A stretch of DNA of 64,000 nucleotides from Hsuehochloa calcarea. Lineage: Eukaryota; Streptophyta; Magnoliopsida; Poales; Poaceae. The translations under genes were made by a program, and so were the position numbers. Each line of letters opens with the position of its first letter. Within the stretch, counting starts at the first letter, position 1. The notes beneath the pieces were generated by a model that was not told where the DNA came from, did not search any database, and saw only the letters and a list, made by a program, of their open reading frames with translations. The stretch is from NCBI GenBank assembly GCA_036346395.1, contig CM070601.1:15621763-15685762 (forward strand), in the 5' to 3' direction. Below, piece after piece: positions 22,177 to 32,620 of the stretch.

Positions 22177-23376
22177 TTAAAGCACAGGATGTCAGCACAA
22201 GCAGGTCTGGAGTGGACTTCTTGCTTGAGGCATTTTTGGATGTGTTTTTTTGTTAGTTCAGCGGTATTAGATTTTTCACTTTTGAGTAGTATCTACGTGC
22301 CCTGCTGGCTGCAAGTTCTGTGTTTTCAGTGCTTTTAACTTAAGCTTATTGTGACAAGTTTGCACTATCTGTAGAACACCTTCAACCTTCAATCAAGCAT
22401 TTCCCTCTCAGACTTGGAGCCACTGTCTTTCCATGATTGATACAAATCCATCATTGATCTGTACCTCCTTATGTTATTTTTTTAGTAAAAGATGATGCTT
22501 TCTTGCTAGTAATATTTTGAAGTACGTTATAACCAAGCTCATTCCTTCATGTTTGCCCATACCTTGGTATTTTTACTGTAATACATACTGTTATCGTACT
22601 GTTTCCTGATCACTAAGAAGATTTTAGTATCAGATGAGTTCATACTATTAAGTTGTATCTTCATCTCCAGGAAACATGCTCATACAACTTTCAAATGTTG
22701 TTACACTATTTCAAAAACTGCCATAGTCCCTGTCAATGACGTATTGCAAACCTGCAATGGTAGAGTAGTTTCCTTATTGGTCATGTTTCTAGTCTGTTTG
22801 TACCTGTTGGCAAGACAGTTTTCTATGTTGTGCTCCAGGGCTATATGAAGAGTAGCACAGTGATACTCAGGTCAAGTTCTATTCAAAATTGTCTAGTGGA
22901 TATGTTAAGAAAGGAAATTATTGAACAGAAACTGCAAAGGAGAATATGAAGAGTAGCACAGTGATACTCAGGTCACTCTTTCTACATCACGAGAGTTGTT
23001 TTTTTCACTATAAATCAACAGAATCAATTGACGACGAGGAACAAGCCACCAAATAAACATTCTAGACTTGAAGACAGAGAAATGTAGAACAGGATATATT
23101 GCCCTCATAAAAAAGAAAAGGAAAACAGAAAAGCAGATAGATCTATCTTCTGTGAACGAAGCTTGCATACAATGATGCATAAATGTAGTGGTATTGAAAC
23201 TTCGTATTAATAAGATCGAATCATATTTACACTTGACATGTTGCCGAGGAATATGAAAAGTAAATTTCTAGGAAATTTACTATCTAGTAGATTGAGAGAC
23301 ACTCACATCAGTAGCACACCAAGGTGGCCAAAAGCATCATGGTTGATGTTCCTCACTTCGAAAGCTCGCCACCTAG
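22177..23376. other. Region between the SSB and DUF1677 genes
   Basis: It holds the 3' UTR of the SSB gene, the 31-bp direct repeat, and a stretch that should include the 3' UTR of the minus-strand DUF1677 gene. Both genes point into this interval, so they converge. No further coding region was recognised. Confidence 0.5.
22844..22975 (+). repeat. 31-bp direct repeat, two copies
   Basis: The copies at 22844-22874 and 22945-22975 are identical (TATGAAGAGTAGCACAGTGA... to GGTCA), with 70 bases between them. They lie downstream of the SSB gene. This could be the footprint of a small duplication; I see no transposon ends. Confidence 0.85.
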
Positions 23377-23700
23377 TTAGAGTGGGTGTGCTTTCGAAGG
23401 TGTTGCAGGCCTCACCTTATCCCTTGACCTCCTTCTGAGCATCTCCCTCATGCCGTCGGCCACCCGGACCGCCGGGCTCGACAGTGCCATCCTGCAGAAT
23501 GCCATATGCGCTTTGATAGCATCTTCAATACCATCCTGGCCTCTTCTCTCTCTACCGAGTTCATCCCCTACGGCCTCTGAGCACAAGCCACAGAGCCATC
23601 TCCCTCCAAAATTGGCCTTGACATTCTTTATGTATTCCTCGGTGCAGTCCTCTTTCAGGCCACAGCATGCACACCTCACTGATTCAATGTCCATCTTCAA
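23377..23700 (-). CDS. DUF1677 family protein (107 residues)
   Basis: This is a small plant-specific protein of unknown function. The start is the first ATG (MKMDIESV). The conserved N-terminal part has VRCACCGLKEDCTEEYI followed by GGRWLCGLCSEAV, giving two CxxC pairs that look like a metal-binding site. Next comes DAIKAHMAFCRMALSSPAV with the conserved H..FC motif, then the family's basic DGMREMLRRRSRDK. The length is at the short end for the family. There is a single exon, as usual for this family. A poly(T)/poly(A) tract at about 23832-23853 lies upstream of the start. The gene is transcribed toward the SSB gene. Confidence 0.85.
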   Translation of the reverse strand: MKMDIESVRCACCGLKEDCTEEYIKNVKANFGGRWLCGLCSEAVGDELGRERRGQDGIEDAIKAHMAFCRMALSSPAVRVADGMREMLRRRSRDKVRPATPSKAHPL

Positions 23701-23859
23701 CGCTCATGGAAGCAAGATGTGAAAAATAGAAGCATAGAAATAGAGGAGGGAGAGGGAGGGAGAAAACAAATAGAAGGGAACAATAGGGACCTCAGGACTA
23801 GGTTGCTACTTGTATGGAAAATTTGAAGAACTTATTTTTTTTTTTTTTTTTGCCTTTGG

Positions 23860-25800
23860 CTTGTCTCGCTTAGCTTGATTGATGATTGAAATTTAGGGAT
23901 TTGCCCTGGCCCATAGTATCTTCAGCAGTGTACTAGCTGGTGAGAACTTATGATTTGCTTTTATGGCTATCAGATTACTAGGTAAAAATGATGATGCAAG
24001 GAAACCTAGTTCACATGGCCACAACTGTGTCGAAGGTACAGGTAGGAGCAGCTGTCCGTAGTCCTGGTTAGCTAATACAGTAAACTTGGTCCAGTTGTAA
24101 TTCTACTGTTCTCTTCCTGTAAGTCCTTGATCTGAAATGCCAGAGTTGTTTCATATACGATATGTTAGTAACCTCAATAGTCTTGCTAAGGTTGATTGTT
24201 GAAAATTTTCACTCCTAATTTTACTACATTGTAAGCATATACTTTGCTGGGCAGGTCATAACCAGTAAGTAGTGCATTAGGTTCAGAAAAGGGGATACAT
24301 AAGCTCTACCATGATGCTGCTTTGTTGAAGCTTTGAAGTATGGGATGGATGTTCTCACATCTCAGTCTCGCCGAAGGGGTTAAAATTTGCCGGTGCAGTC
24401 ATGCTAATGCAAACCTTGCCCGATCCCCCTTTTCAATCCGTCGTATTATTGTGTGGAATCTCCTAATGATGCCTTATTGTCGTCTTGATTAACATCTTTG
24501 CACTCATATTTTACCATGGTGGTCGTGGTGTTTACTTCGATGGCCCGTACGTCTGCCATGGCAACCGGATGATGTAATGATTACTGAAGGTACACAGGTC
24601 ACAGGGTAGATGCTCTCAGCCTTACCGCATGTAGCGCGCGTAATAGTCTTTTTGGTTGGGTTCTGAAAGTTCATGAACCCTGTATGGTTTAATAATTTTG
24701 AAGGATTTATACTGTCTCATGTTAACTTCTTGCCCGGGATTTATCCCTGTGACGAGATCAGATTGATCATTGACTTGGTTGAGCCCAAAGTTAATTATTA
24801 TTATCTTATTATATATCCAAACACCGCTGGAAAAAAATTTGCAAGTAAATCTAGTGAATATATGGCTGGTGAGACGGTGTTACTCGATGTTTGAGAAGGT
24901 ACTAGGGAGTAGATGCGCATAAATAGCTCTTGCGCTTGTTTTTACGTGCCTGGTGCGAGAGGATAATTGTCCGGATGTTGTACTACTTTGTACAGAGGGA
25001 TAGTACGATAGGACAGCCTGACTTTCACGGTGCCTAACCTAGATGCTCCGCAGTTTACCGTATGTGAAGGCCGAAATCATCGCGTACGCTGCGAGTAGCA
25101 ACAACTCCTCACGCGTGCCTAAGCGTGCGTAGCCGGCCTGTGCATGCAGCGTAGATCGAGACATCGAGTAGCGTTCGCTCTCCTGTGAATGCGCGCTCGT
25201 GGTGCAGTCTTTAGCACTAGCGACTCCTCGCCGCTCGCCGCCTCGTTTGCCTAGATCTCAGCTAGGCACGAATGCCAGGTCGTGACGCGGCGCCGGCGTG
25301 CGCGAATGTCCGGCCGCGTCTCGGCTGATGAGACGGCGGCGACGCCTAAACCCGCGTTTCTTCGGGCGCGTACGTGCACGGGGGCACGGGCACCTGAGAC
25401 AGCGAACCGCTCGTCCCGGCGCGTGGGTGAAGACGTGCGTGCATACGAGGCGACGACGCGCGATTCCTCTCCCTGACCCTGGCACCGCCGTAGCGCGTGC
25501 CGTGCCGTGCCGCTCGGCTCGGATGCATGAATGATGCAGGCCATGTGAGGCTCGCGGTGGCCGGGGTCACGGGGCGGGGGCAGGCACGTGGCCGCGCTGT
25601 GGAGTTTCGCGCCGCGACTCCGACAGCTCGGTGGCCACTCGACTCGACAGCGCCTGGCGCCCGTAGGGGCACTGCTCACTGCTGCTCCACGTGAAGGCCC
25701 CACCCAGCAGCTTCACTCTGTTTCGGCTGCAGGAAGATCCATCCCCGTACGGCCACGGACGCTGCAGTTTGCGGCCTGCACTGCAGGGCCTACGCCGCGT
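23860..25800. other. Intergenic region without a recognised gene
   Basis: The part from 23860 to 25030 is AT-rich and shows nothing I recognise on either strand. The part from about 25040 to 25800 is strongly GC-rich, with CpG, and has overlapping open frames in all directions (such as 25251-25703 minus). None shows family motifs, so they are probably by-products of base composition. The GC block ends where a Copia LTR begins (25806). It could be a decayed gene or transposon leader. Confidence 0.4.
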
Positions 25801-25805
25801 TGGAA

Positions 25806-25941
25806 TGAGTTTACTCTGATCCGCCTGTTGCACCGGGTGTGACCGGTTCATATGCTATTCCATGCCAACAGCCACGCCTTGTACTCTGCTCTCTCTTGTA
25901 CTTCCATGTATAAATGTACACTGTTGGTAATCAATATAACA
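25806..25941 (+). repeat. Copia LTR-like segment, left copy
   Basis: It starts TGAGTTTACTCTGATCC and ends AATCAATATAACA, about 136 bases. It matches the right copy (35306 onward) at the start, at CACCGGGTGTGACCGGTTCA and at the end, but lacks a stretch present there and keeps one lost there. A TATA-like TATAAATG lies near 25908. Sequence after it is not a primer-binding site but the inverted protease fragment. Confidence 0.6.
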
Positions 25942-26139
25942 TAGAGAGTATGGCTGAAAAGACCCAAACTCTTGGACTCATGATGATTCTTTTGGTTCCC
26001 AGATCCGTCACGGAGAAACCATAAGGGTCAAACTCAATTAAGCAAGTATTATCTCTAGTGAAACGTCGACCATAGATTAAATTCTTAATAATGCTAATAG
26101 AAATGACCACATTATTAAGATGGAAAGGAGTAGTAGTAG
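25942..26139 (-). pseudogene. Copia protease fragment, minus strand
   Basis: On the minus strand it reads FHLNNVVISISIIKNLIYGR and RDNTCLIEFDPYGFSVTDL, the protease/pre-integrase part of Copia pol. It is the continuation, across a 3.8-kb LTR insertion, of the gag-protease piece at 29919-31229. Leaving out the LTR and one AGTAG copy makes the two pieces run on without a gap. It stops against the left LTR. Confidence 0.75.
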
Positions 26140-27967
26140 TGTGAGAGCCCGAAAAACCTAAACCTAGATTAAGCATCGTTAATTGGTACTTAACAGTAAG
26201 TAAAATGTGTATACTCGAAAAACGAGTTTTAATAATTGCCATAACGAATATAAAAGATATACATCACACACCATCAACACGTTTCCACATATAAAATTTC
26301 ACATCAAGAGTTCAGTAACATAAATTGCACTCCAACGTTTTACACTAAAATACACCTCGAATTACAATGTGAGTTCCATTCAAGCAAATTAGAAACATTA
26401 ATGCCAACTCAAAACAGCTGCCAGAATTCAGCGCAACAAATTAAAAACATATCTTTTGCAATCCAGAATAGTTTGCAAAACAATAATGAAAGCTTCGCAT
26501 TGCATATCGCCGAAGCCCCCCTTGTATCTTTGTCCCTTGATCGCCAGATTACCAAATCTTTTTCCTCGGCCATCCAAAACCTGCACACATACCCCTTTCC
26601 ACCAGTACCCATTGATTATAGCAAGCATAGTATTATTGAAGGGAGGATTGGAAGAAAGATAAGATTGCAGTCGGATTTCACGAAGGTCACTGAGGCTTCC
26701 CGACCACCATAAGGTAGTGCACCATCTCACCTTCCGTGGGTCTCATCATCTGGTAATGTTAAAACACGATACCCGCGTATACCGACTTACCTTGATCCGA
26801 AGAAACATCCGAGAACCGTCTCAAAACCCACCTTTAGACCAATTGTCGATAAGCCCACAACAGTGAAGCATCCTTTGGACCAAAGGTCCATCAGCATTAC
26901 CCAACCCAACAGTAGAATATGAGAGTCAAAGGGATAAGAGCCAACCCATAGAAGTTCATCCCCCTAGGCGACACATTCACCAAGCAGCCCAAAAAATCAA
27001 GCAGAGGAGAGCCAACTCAATGCCAACCTTCTGTCAGTCGAAGCCAACCCTTATAAGTTCACCCCCCAGTCAACACATGAACCAAGCCATTCGAAATATC
27101 AAGCACAGGAGGGCAACAAATGCTAGTGAAATGCCAATCCACAACCATCCCTCACAGATTCTTTCCCCCCTTAACCACAACACTCGCAAGCCATTTCTTC
27201 ACAAGCCAGAGGTGAACGCAAAGAGCAACCCTCACCCCACCACTGCCCAGCAAGCCAAGCAACCACAACCACAAGTAAGGAGGACCAGGAGGCCAGGAGT
27301 CAGAAAACGAAGGGAGCAAGAGGTGGCAACAACACCAGTGAGCGACCGCGGCACACGTGAACCACCACAACACCCATCGGACGACTACGGCCATCGTCAC
27401 CAAACCTCACTGCCTTTTTCCCAAAATAAGTCTGACAAAGGTAACCCACTTTTGTAGCCATTCCCATTTTTAGCCAAGGCTGAACCCACTGTAATATCGC
27501 TAGTTTTGGCATCACAGGAGGGGGTTGGGGAGGAGTAGAGAGAAAAATGGGTTATCTTACCGTAAGTTTGCAGCAGCAAATCTAGAGCCATTGTAACCAC
27601 CGTCCATCTCCCCACCATGCTTATAACCCACATCCATCCATTATTCATGCATAAGCGCAACCAACCAACATCAGTGTATAAATCAAATATCAAATTAATG
27701 AATCAAGCTCAACAAACCAAAAACCAAAATAATAGGGGAATGGAGAAAATGGGAATAAAGTCCTGGAGGAACCAAGCCACAGGCGACCAAGCGCGGGAAG
27801 ACCGGGCCAAGCCGAGAGCCAGAGGGAGGAGCTCCGGCCGAATCAAGCATAGGAGAAGAAATGGAAGAAAGAGATTGGGGAGCGAAGCATTGGGGAAAAG
27901 AAGGGAGTAAAGAAAAAGCCAAGCTCTAGAGGGTGTCAGCTGAATGAAGATAAGGTAGAGACAGGGT

Positions 27968-28112
27968 AGTCGAAACTTTCCAACCAGTCGTGTAATCGAA
28001 ACCTTTCGACCAGTCGTGTAGTCGAAACCTTCCGACCAGGTAGTCGAAACCTTCTAACCCGTAGTGTAGTCGAAACCTTTGACCAGATAGTCAAAACCTT
28101 CCGACCAGGTAG
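27968..28112 (+). repeat. Tandem array of GTAGTCGAAACCTTCCGACC-like units
   Basis: About six imperfect units of 22-30 bases follow each other, each around GTCGAAACCTTCCGACCAG. Inside a unit GTCGAAA and TTCCGAC are nearly inverse, so each can form a small hairpin. It lies within the long LTR, upstream of the part conserved with copy B. It could belong to the promoter or U3 region of the LTR. Confidence 0.75.
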
Positions 28113-28469
28113 GCAAAGCGGTGAGCGGTACTCGAAGATGAGCAGTACTAGTAGATGAACAATACTCGAATAAAATCTACCCCGAGTCTATTTAGGTAAT
28201 TAGATAGCGCGTGCACTCAAATAAATTTGATTAGACATATTTGCATGAATAGAATTTAATAGACTTAGTTGCATGCGAGTGCGAATAGTATTTTATTTTT
28301 GTGCGATAGAAAGCGAGTTTCGGCAACCTCGATCCCAGAACCATTAGACCGTAGAACCACCGCAGTTGGGGAGTGCTAATAGATCGGGGATCCGCAAAAT
28401 GTTATTAAACTAAAATCGGCTAACTAAAAGATCTAACATACCCATATATGTATACTAGAACCAAAAGCA

Positions 28470-28637
28470 ACTAAGTATTTATCTACATATTATGTGCGTC
28501 TACCGTATAATTGCAGAGGCCAATCCAACACAGGCAGGATTCATCGATCCGGGACTAAGTATTTATCTACATATTATGTGCGTCTACCGTATAATTGCAG
28601 AGGCCGATCCAACACAGGCAGGATTCATCGATCCGGA
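28470..28637 (+). repeat. 84-bp tandem duplication in LTR copy A
   Basis: The two units (28470-28553 and 28554-28637) are nearly identical, differing at one visible position (CCAATCC and CCGATCC). Copy B has a single related unit near 41035-41120, so the duplication probably arose in copy A after the two diverged. It is frame-preserving (28 codons). Confidence 0.85.
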
Positions 28638-29477
28638 GTATCTCAAGGTCGCTTTTTACTACAACTACGAAGCTAAGCTTACTTTTGAGCATAAATATAG
28701 TTATACTAAATGTATACCGTATATTGATGTACCATATATGTATTGCATCGAAAACTATGTCTCAAAACCAAATTGGTTAAAGAAAGCAAGAAGAAGAAGA
28801 TAAAAGCCGTACAACTGGAGGAGAGCCATTGTACTGGAAGAGAGTAAATAAAGTTGGTAAAAGGAACCCTAGGCAAGGAAGAGAAGAGGCAAGATGCGGG
28901 ATCCTTTTACATATGGTTATAATATAAGGACAAACAAAAATTTACTCAGATAAGGGGCCGTATTTAAGTGGCAACCATGTCCCCGTTTCGGTGGGTAGGA
29001 AAGTTTACATTGCTACGTAATTATGTACTCCACAATGGGTAGGATAGTAAGCATACGGTGGAGTGTTGGGAACTGGAAGAGAGCCGACCCAACCAACATT
29101 TCGAACTCAGTGGAGGTAAGCCACCGACAGAAAGTAATGGATGGAGATATAAATACGTAACTTGGGAAACATTCTATATTCTGATCTCGAAACCGCGTCA
29201 AAGTAAATGCGGGAAGCCCATAGTCATTAGAGCTCAGAGTAACTATGGGTAAAATGGTACAAGCCTGAGCAGTGCTAAACAAAATCATGAATCATGCATA
29301 TCTCCTAAATTGGAGGCTACAATAATCCTCTGGGAGTTTATCTTCTTACCAGGTAACAAGTAATCTTTTCAGAAGTAAAATTTGCAACCTAAATTTTGAT
29401 AATTATTTTCAGAGAAAGAGAAGAGGTAGAAATATGATAAGGACAAAAGGTAATCATCAGGTGTATCTTGTTATTAC

Positions 29478-29663
29478 ATGCTTGTTGAGTACACTACTAC
29501 TCACTCTTGCTATCTCTCCCCTTTCTTAGATCCTAGTCCGGTCGGGAGCTATCTCAAGTGGGATAAGGGATTCGCAGGTACCAAGGAGGCCATCGGTGAT
29601 GAAGGCGTTGGTTACGAGGAGCAGGGCGAGGTGGACGCCCTATTCGACTCGTGGAATGAGTAG
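29478..29663 (+). CDS. Small ORF in long LTR copy A, conserved with copy B
   Basis: The 61-residue frame contains FLDPSPVGSYLKWDKGFAG and ends EVDALFDSWNE. The corresponding frame in copy B (42002-42208) contains LLDPSPAGSYPEWDEGLAG and ends EMGAIFDSWDE. The core and the acidic, tryptophan-containing end are kept at protein level while the middle differs in sequence and length without breaking the frame. I recognise no family. It could be a real short protein, the end of a longer spliced one (AG before GAAAGAG upstream, GCAG|GTAC inside), or a chance frame. No translation signal other than the ATG was identified. Confidence 0.35.
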   Translation: MLVEYTTTHSCYLSPFLDPSPVGSYLKWDKGFAGTKEAIGDEGVGYEEQGEVDALFDSWNE

Positions 29664-29918
29664 TCTGCCGAGGGACCTAGCAGCGCGGGGAGTGTATCCC
29701 CCTTTGTAATTACATAATTGTATTCAGAACCTTAACCTTGTGTGGTTGTTGTTGTAATAAAGAATAATTTCTATCTTATTATTCCGTTGTGCTAACTCTG
29801 GTAAAGGTTTACTATTCGTTAGAGCAGTGTTCTACTGAGCAAACGAATAGTAATCAGTATACCTAAGTGTGATTACCCCTAGGGTAATGACACGGGGGTA
29901 ATGACACGGGACGCCGCA

Positions 29919-31229
29919 AGTAGTGTGGAAAGAGGTGTAACCAATGCCAACAATAGGAAAAGTAGACCCATTACCAACAACTACATGTTGAGAGTTATGC
30001 TTACATGCATAAATAGACTCGGTTTTGAGGTTACCTCTGTCATCGGTGATGTGAGTGGAAGCACCACTGTCCATGTACCACTCTCCATTGTTGCGAGGGG
30101 TTTGCATCGTGTTGCTGAGTGTTGTGTTCAGCATCATGTTGTGATCCCAAGAATATAGCATGGACGACGTCAGAAGAATGGGTGCTAGGGACATTTGGGT
30201 AGAGAACATCACAGGGTATGCATGTGTTGGTGCACCTGGTCAAGTACCGAGAACGCCAGGTGCGTGAGGAGAAGGCATCCACGGCGCTCGCCACAGGTTC
30301 GACCATTGTGTCCCCCATGGAGCCGGTGCGAAGAAGCCCATCTAGAGATGTTGTTGAGATCCTCCACGCCCCCTGACTACCGTGGCCGCCGTCACGACCA
30401 CAGCCACGGCCGCGTCCACCTCTATCGCAGGCACGCCAGAATTGTTGCCGCGATCTTGCTGGCCGCCCTGTTGTTCACCGGTATGTATATGGCCCTGAGC
30501 GCGATCACCACCGCGGTTTGCTGTGATTATGCACGAAAGAACAGAATCCACCAGCAGAGTCGTTGGTGCCGATGAAGTGAGCGGAGGTAGCTTCTTGACG
30601 GGCCCTGCTGTTGATGTCGAGTTCCTCGAGAAGAAGGTGAGCTTGATCCTGAAAAAGGTAGGAAATGGTTGTTGCATAGGGAGCATTGATGCCATGATGT
30701 GGAACTTACGGTTAAGTCCTCGTATCATCTGCAGAGTTAACATCTCGTCGAGATGGGCTAGTCCACCTCAGCGAGAGCATCTGTCAGGGACTTCAACTTG
30801 CGGAAGTAAGCGTTTATAGAGAGATCTCCCTGGATGAGATATCAGAACTCGCTCTCAAAGTGGGTGGCACGGTCGTGCTTGTTAGCACGGAAGAATTGCT
30901 CGAGAGTTGACCAGACCCCATAAACAGTGCTCTCCGGTTTCATCATAATGTCAAGCAGCTTGTCAGAGATGCTGGTGTAGAGTCACATCTCGACGTCGAG
31001 GTTGATGCGACGCTATAGTTCGTCATTGTGATCGGGCTTGTTGTCACCGGATTCGATATGGCTGCGCGAGCCATATAGTGCAAGAACAAGGCGGACGAAG
31101 GTCTTCCATTTAGAGTAGTTGTTCTCCTGGATGTCCAGCTTGAAAGGAATAAGCGTCTGGATAGTGGCCACCTGCATCGCGTGGATGATGGATTGCCGAG
31201 GGCCAGCAGCAGCGGGAGGGAAGGATATG
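29919..31229 (-). pseudogene. Copia gag and protease start, minus strand
   Basis: Minus-strand reading gives a gag N-terminal region (IQTLIPFKLDIQENNYSKWK, about 31160-31100), then a Gly-rich gag C-terminal part near 30400, then the protease start GEWYMDSGASTHITDDRGNL at about 30090-30030 with the DSGAS active site, and VVGNGSTFPIVGIGYTSF. Several frameshifts and stops break it. The gag start codon (MSDTAPATVLQLSAPK) lies further right, at about 32616, beyond an inserted solo LTR. Confidence 0.8.
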
Positions 31230-32519
31230 TGTAGGATCGTTAATGACAATCAGAGGGGGGTGAATGATTGTAATACCTAGCGGAAGCTTTTTCTTAAACC
31301 CTTTTTCTTGTTTAACCTCGTGGCGTATTTTTTTTCTCGCACAGCGCAGCACACGTATGCACGTCGCAGCACACGTATAGCTGCCAGCAATTTTTCGTGC
31401 GTGGTATTTGTCACCGTCTCCTGCGGTATTAGTCTCCCGCGGTATTTGCCTTAACAAAATAGCCGCCGGCTTTGATCCTCTGAAAAGCCGTTAGCAATCA
31501 ACTAATCTTAAACCGCATGAACCAGCACAAAATTGCTCGACGTCGCTCGGCGCTTCACGTCTCGCCCGGCCTCACGTCCAGCCCTGCTTCAAAACTGACG
31601 CCGTCACCTCATCCTGCAGCCCCAAAAACAAGCACAAAAAAAACACACTAGCACCAGACAAAGCTAGCACATCATGTAGTCCTTTTCACCTAATCACAGG
31701 AGAAAACTTTCAAAACAACCTTACAGCCACCAGCATTTAATCAACTTGCAGTACTTGTCCTCCCGAGCTCATCAAACCAAGATCCCAAATATATTAATGG
31801 GCATAGGAGATGCACCTATATGCTGATGTCCAATCAACAGCAATACAACATGGAGCTCTCGACCCGGCGCCTCCGGCACTGCTCCACGCCAACACAGGAA
31901 ACATGTATAGTTGGCACGATCAGCGGAACAAGAATGACATCTCCGATTGGATCTCACAAGCACGAACAATACACGCCGATCCAGCCGCCGCTAGCCGTAA
32001 CAGTGGCTAGAAAATTCTGTCAACCGCACTACCCCGTATTGCTCCTAAAGACCTTTTATACTCATGTGGCCTTCAAACCCTAATTACCCACGTACGGCCC
32101 AATAACATGGGCCTAATCCATGAGCTTCTAACTTAATTACAAAATATCATATTTTAGACACTCTAAAATATGTCACGTGTCGTAGCCTCCGGACCGCACC
32201 TCAGTAGCTCCAACACGCATCATCCATCTTTAATCTCTATGTGCTCCAACTCTAGCTTAACCGCCTCCTCCAGCACCCTCGACCCTCTGGACCATGACTT
32301 CGCACCAAGCCGTCTCCTGGTCACCGCCCTAGACCAGGATCGCCTCTGAGTTACCCTGCACATGCAAAGACCAAAGCAACATATTTTTCCGGCACAAGTT
32401 CTTCCCAACTTAACCAATATAAGTCAACACAACACGACACGCCTCAAATAATATCTGTAAATAACATTGTTAATTATTCATCAACTAAAATATATTAGAC
32501 TTAGCTACATGGACTAACA
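31230..32519 (+). mobile_element. 1.3-kb solo LTR inserted in Copia gag
   Basis: It starts TGTAGGATCGTTAATGAC and ends ATGGACTAACA. Flanking 5-mers are ATATG (31225-31229) and GTATG (32520-32524), alike at four of five bases. Gag sequence lies on both sides on the minus strand. No internal retrotransposon domain is present. A TATA-type sequence (CTTTTATACTC, about 32048) and downstream CCCTAATTACC fit an LTR promoter in plus orientation. Open frames inside look like chance. Confidence 0.65.
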
Positions 32520-32620
32520 GTATGTCACTGGTTATGGCATCACTGGTTGCCGGTACCGTGAGGAGCTTTGGGAGCCGAGAGTTGCAGAACAGTGGCTGGA
32601 GCAGTGTCACTCATGGCGGC

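Larger units (their letters stand above)
26140..29918 (+). mobile_element. 3.8-kb solo LTR, copy A, with perfect AGTAG target duplicate
   Basis: It starts TGTGAGAGCCCGAAAAACC and ends GACGCCGCA. AGTAG precedes it (26135-26139) and follows it (29919-29923). The interrupted Copia protease is continuous on either side, which fixes the borders. No repeat of its first or last hundred bases is visible inside, and there are no pol domains, so it looks like one very long LTR rather than a small complete element. Inside are a GC-rich minus-strand-coding-like part (about 27150-27900), a tandem array (27968-28110), an 84-bp duplication (28470-28637) and a small ORF (29478-29663). The 3' half matches copy B (38526-42461). 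The lineage is unclear; long LTRs of this size occur in some Gypsy groups. Confidence 0.75.

Noticed and set aside
25251..25703. Overlapping 75-150-residue frames on both strands
   Set aside because: GC-rich composition explains them; no motif, signal peptide or start context stood out.
25942..32620. Simple inversion of one Copia segment
   Set aside because: Part of the protease is present in both orientations, which a simple inversion cannot produce.
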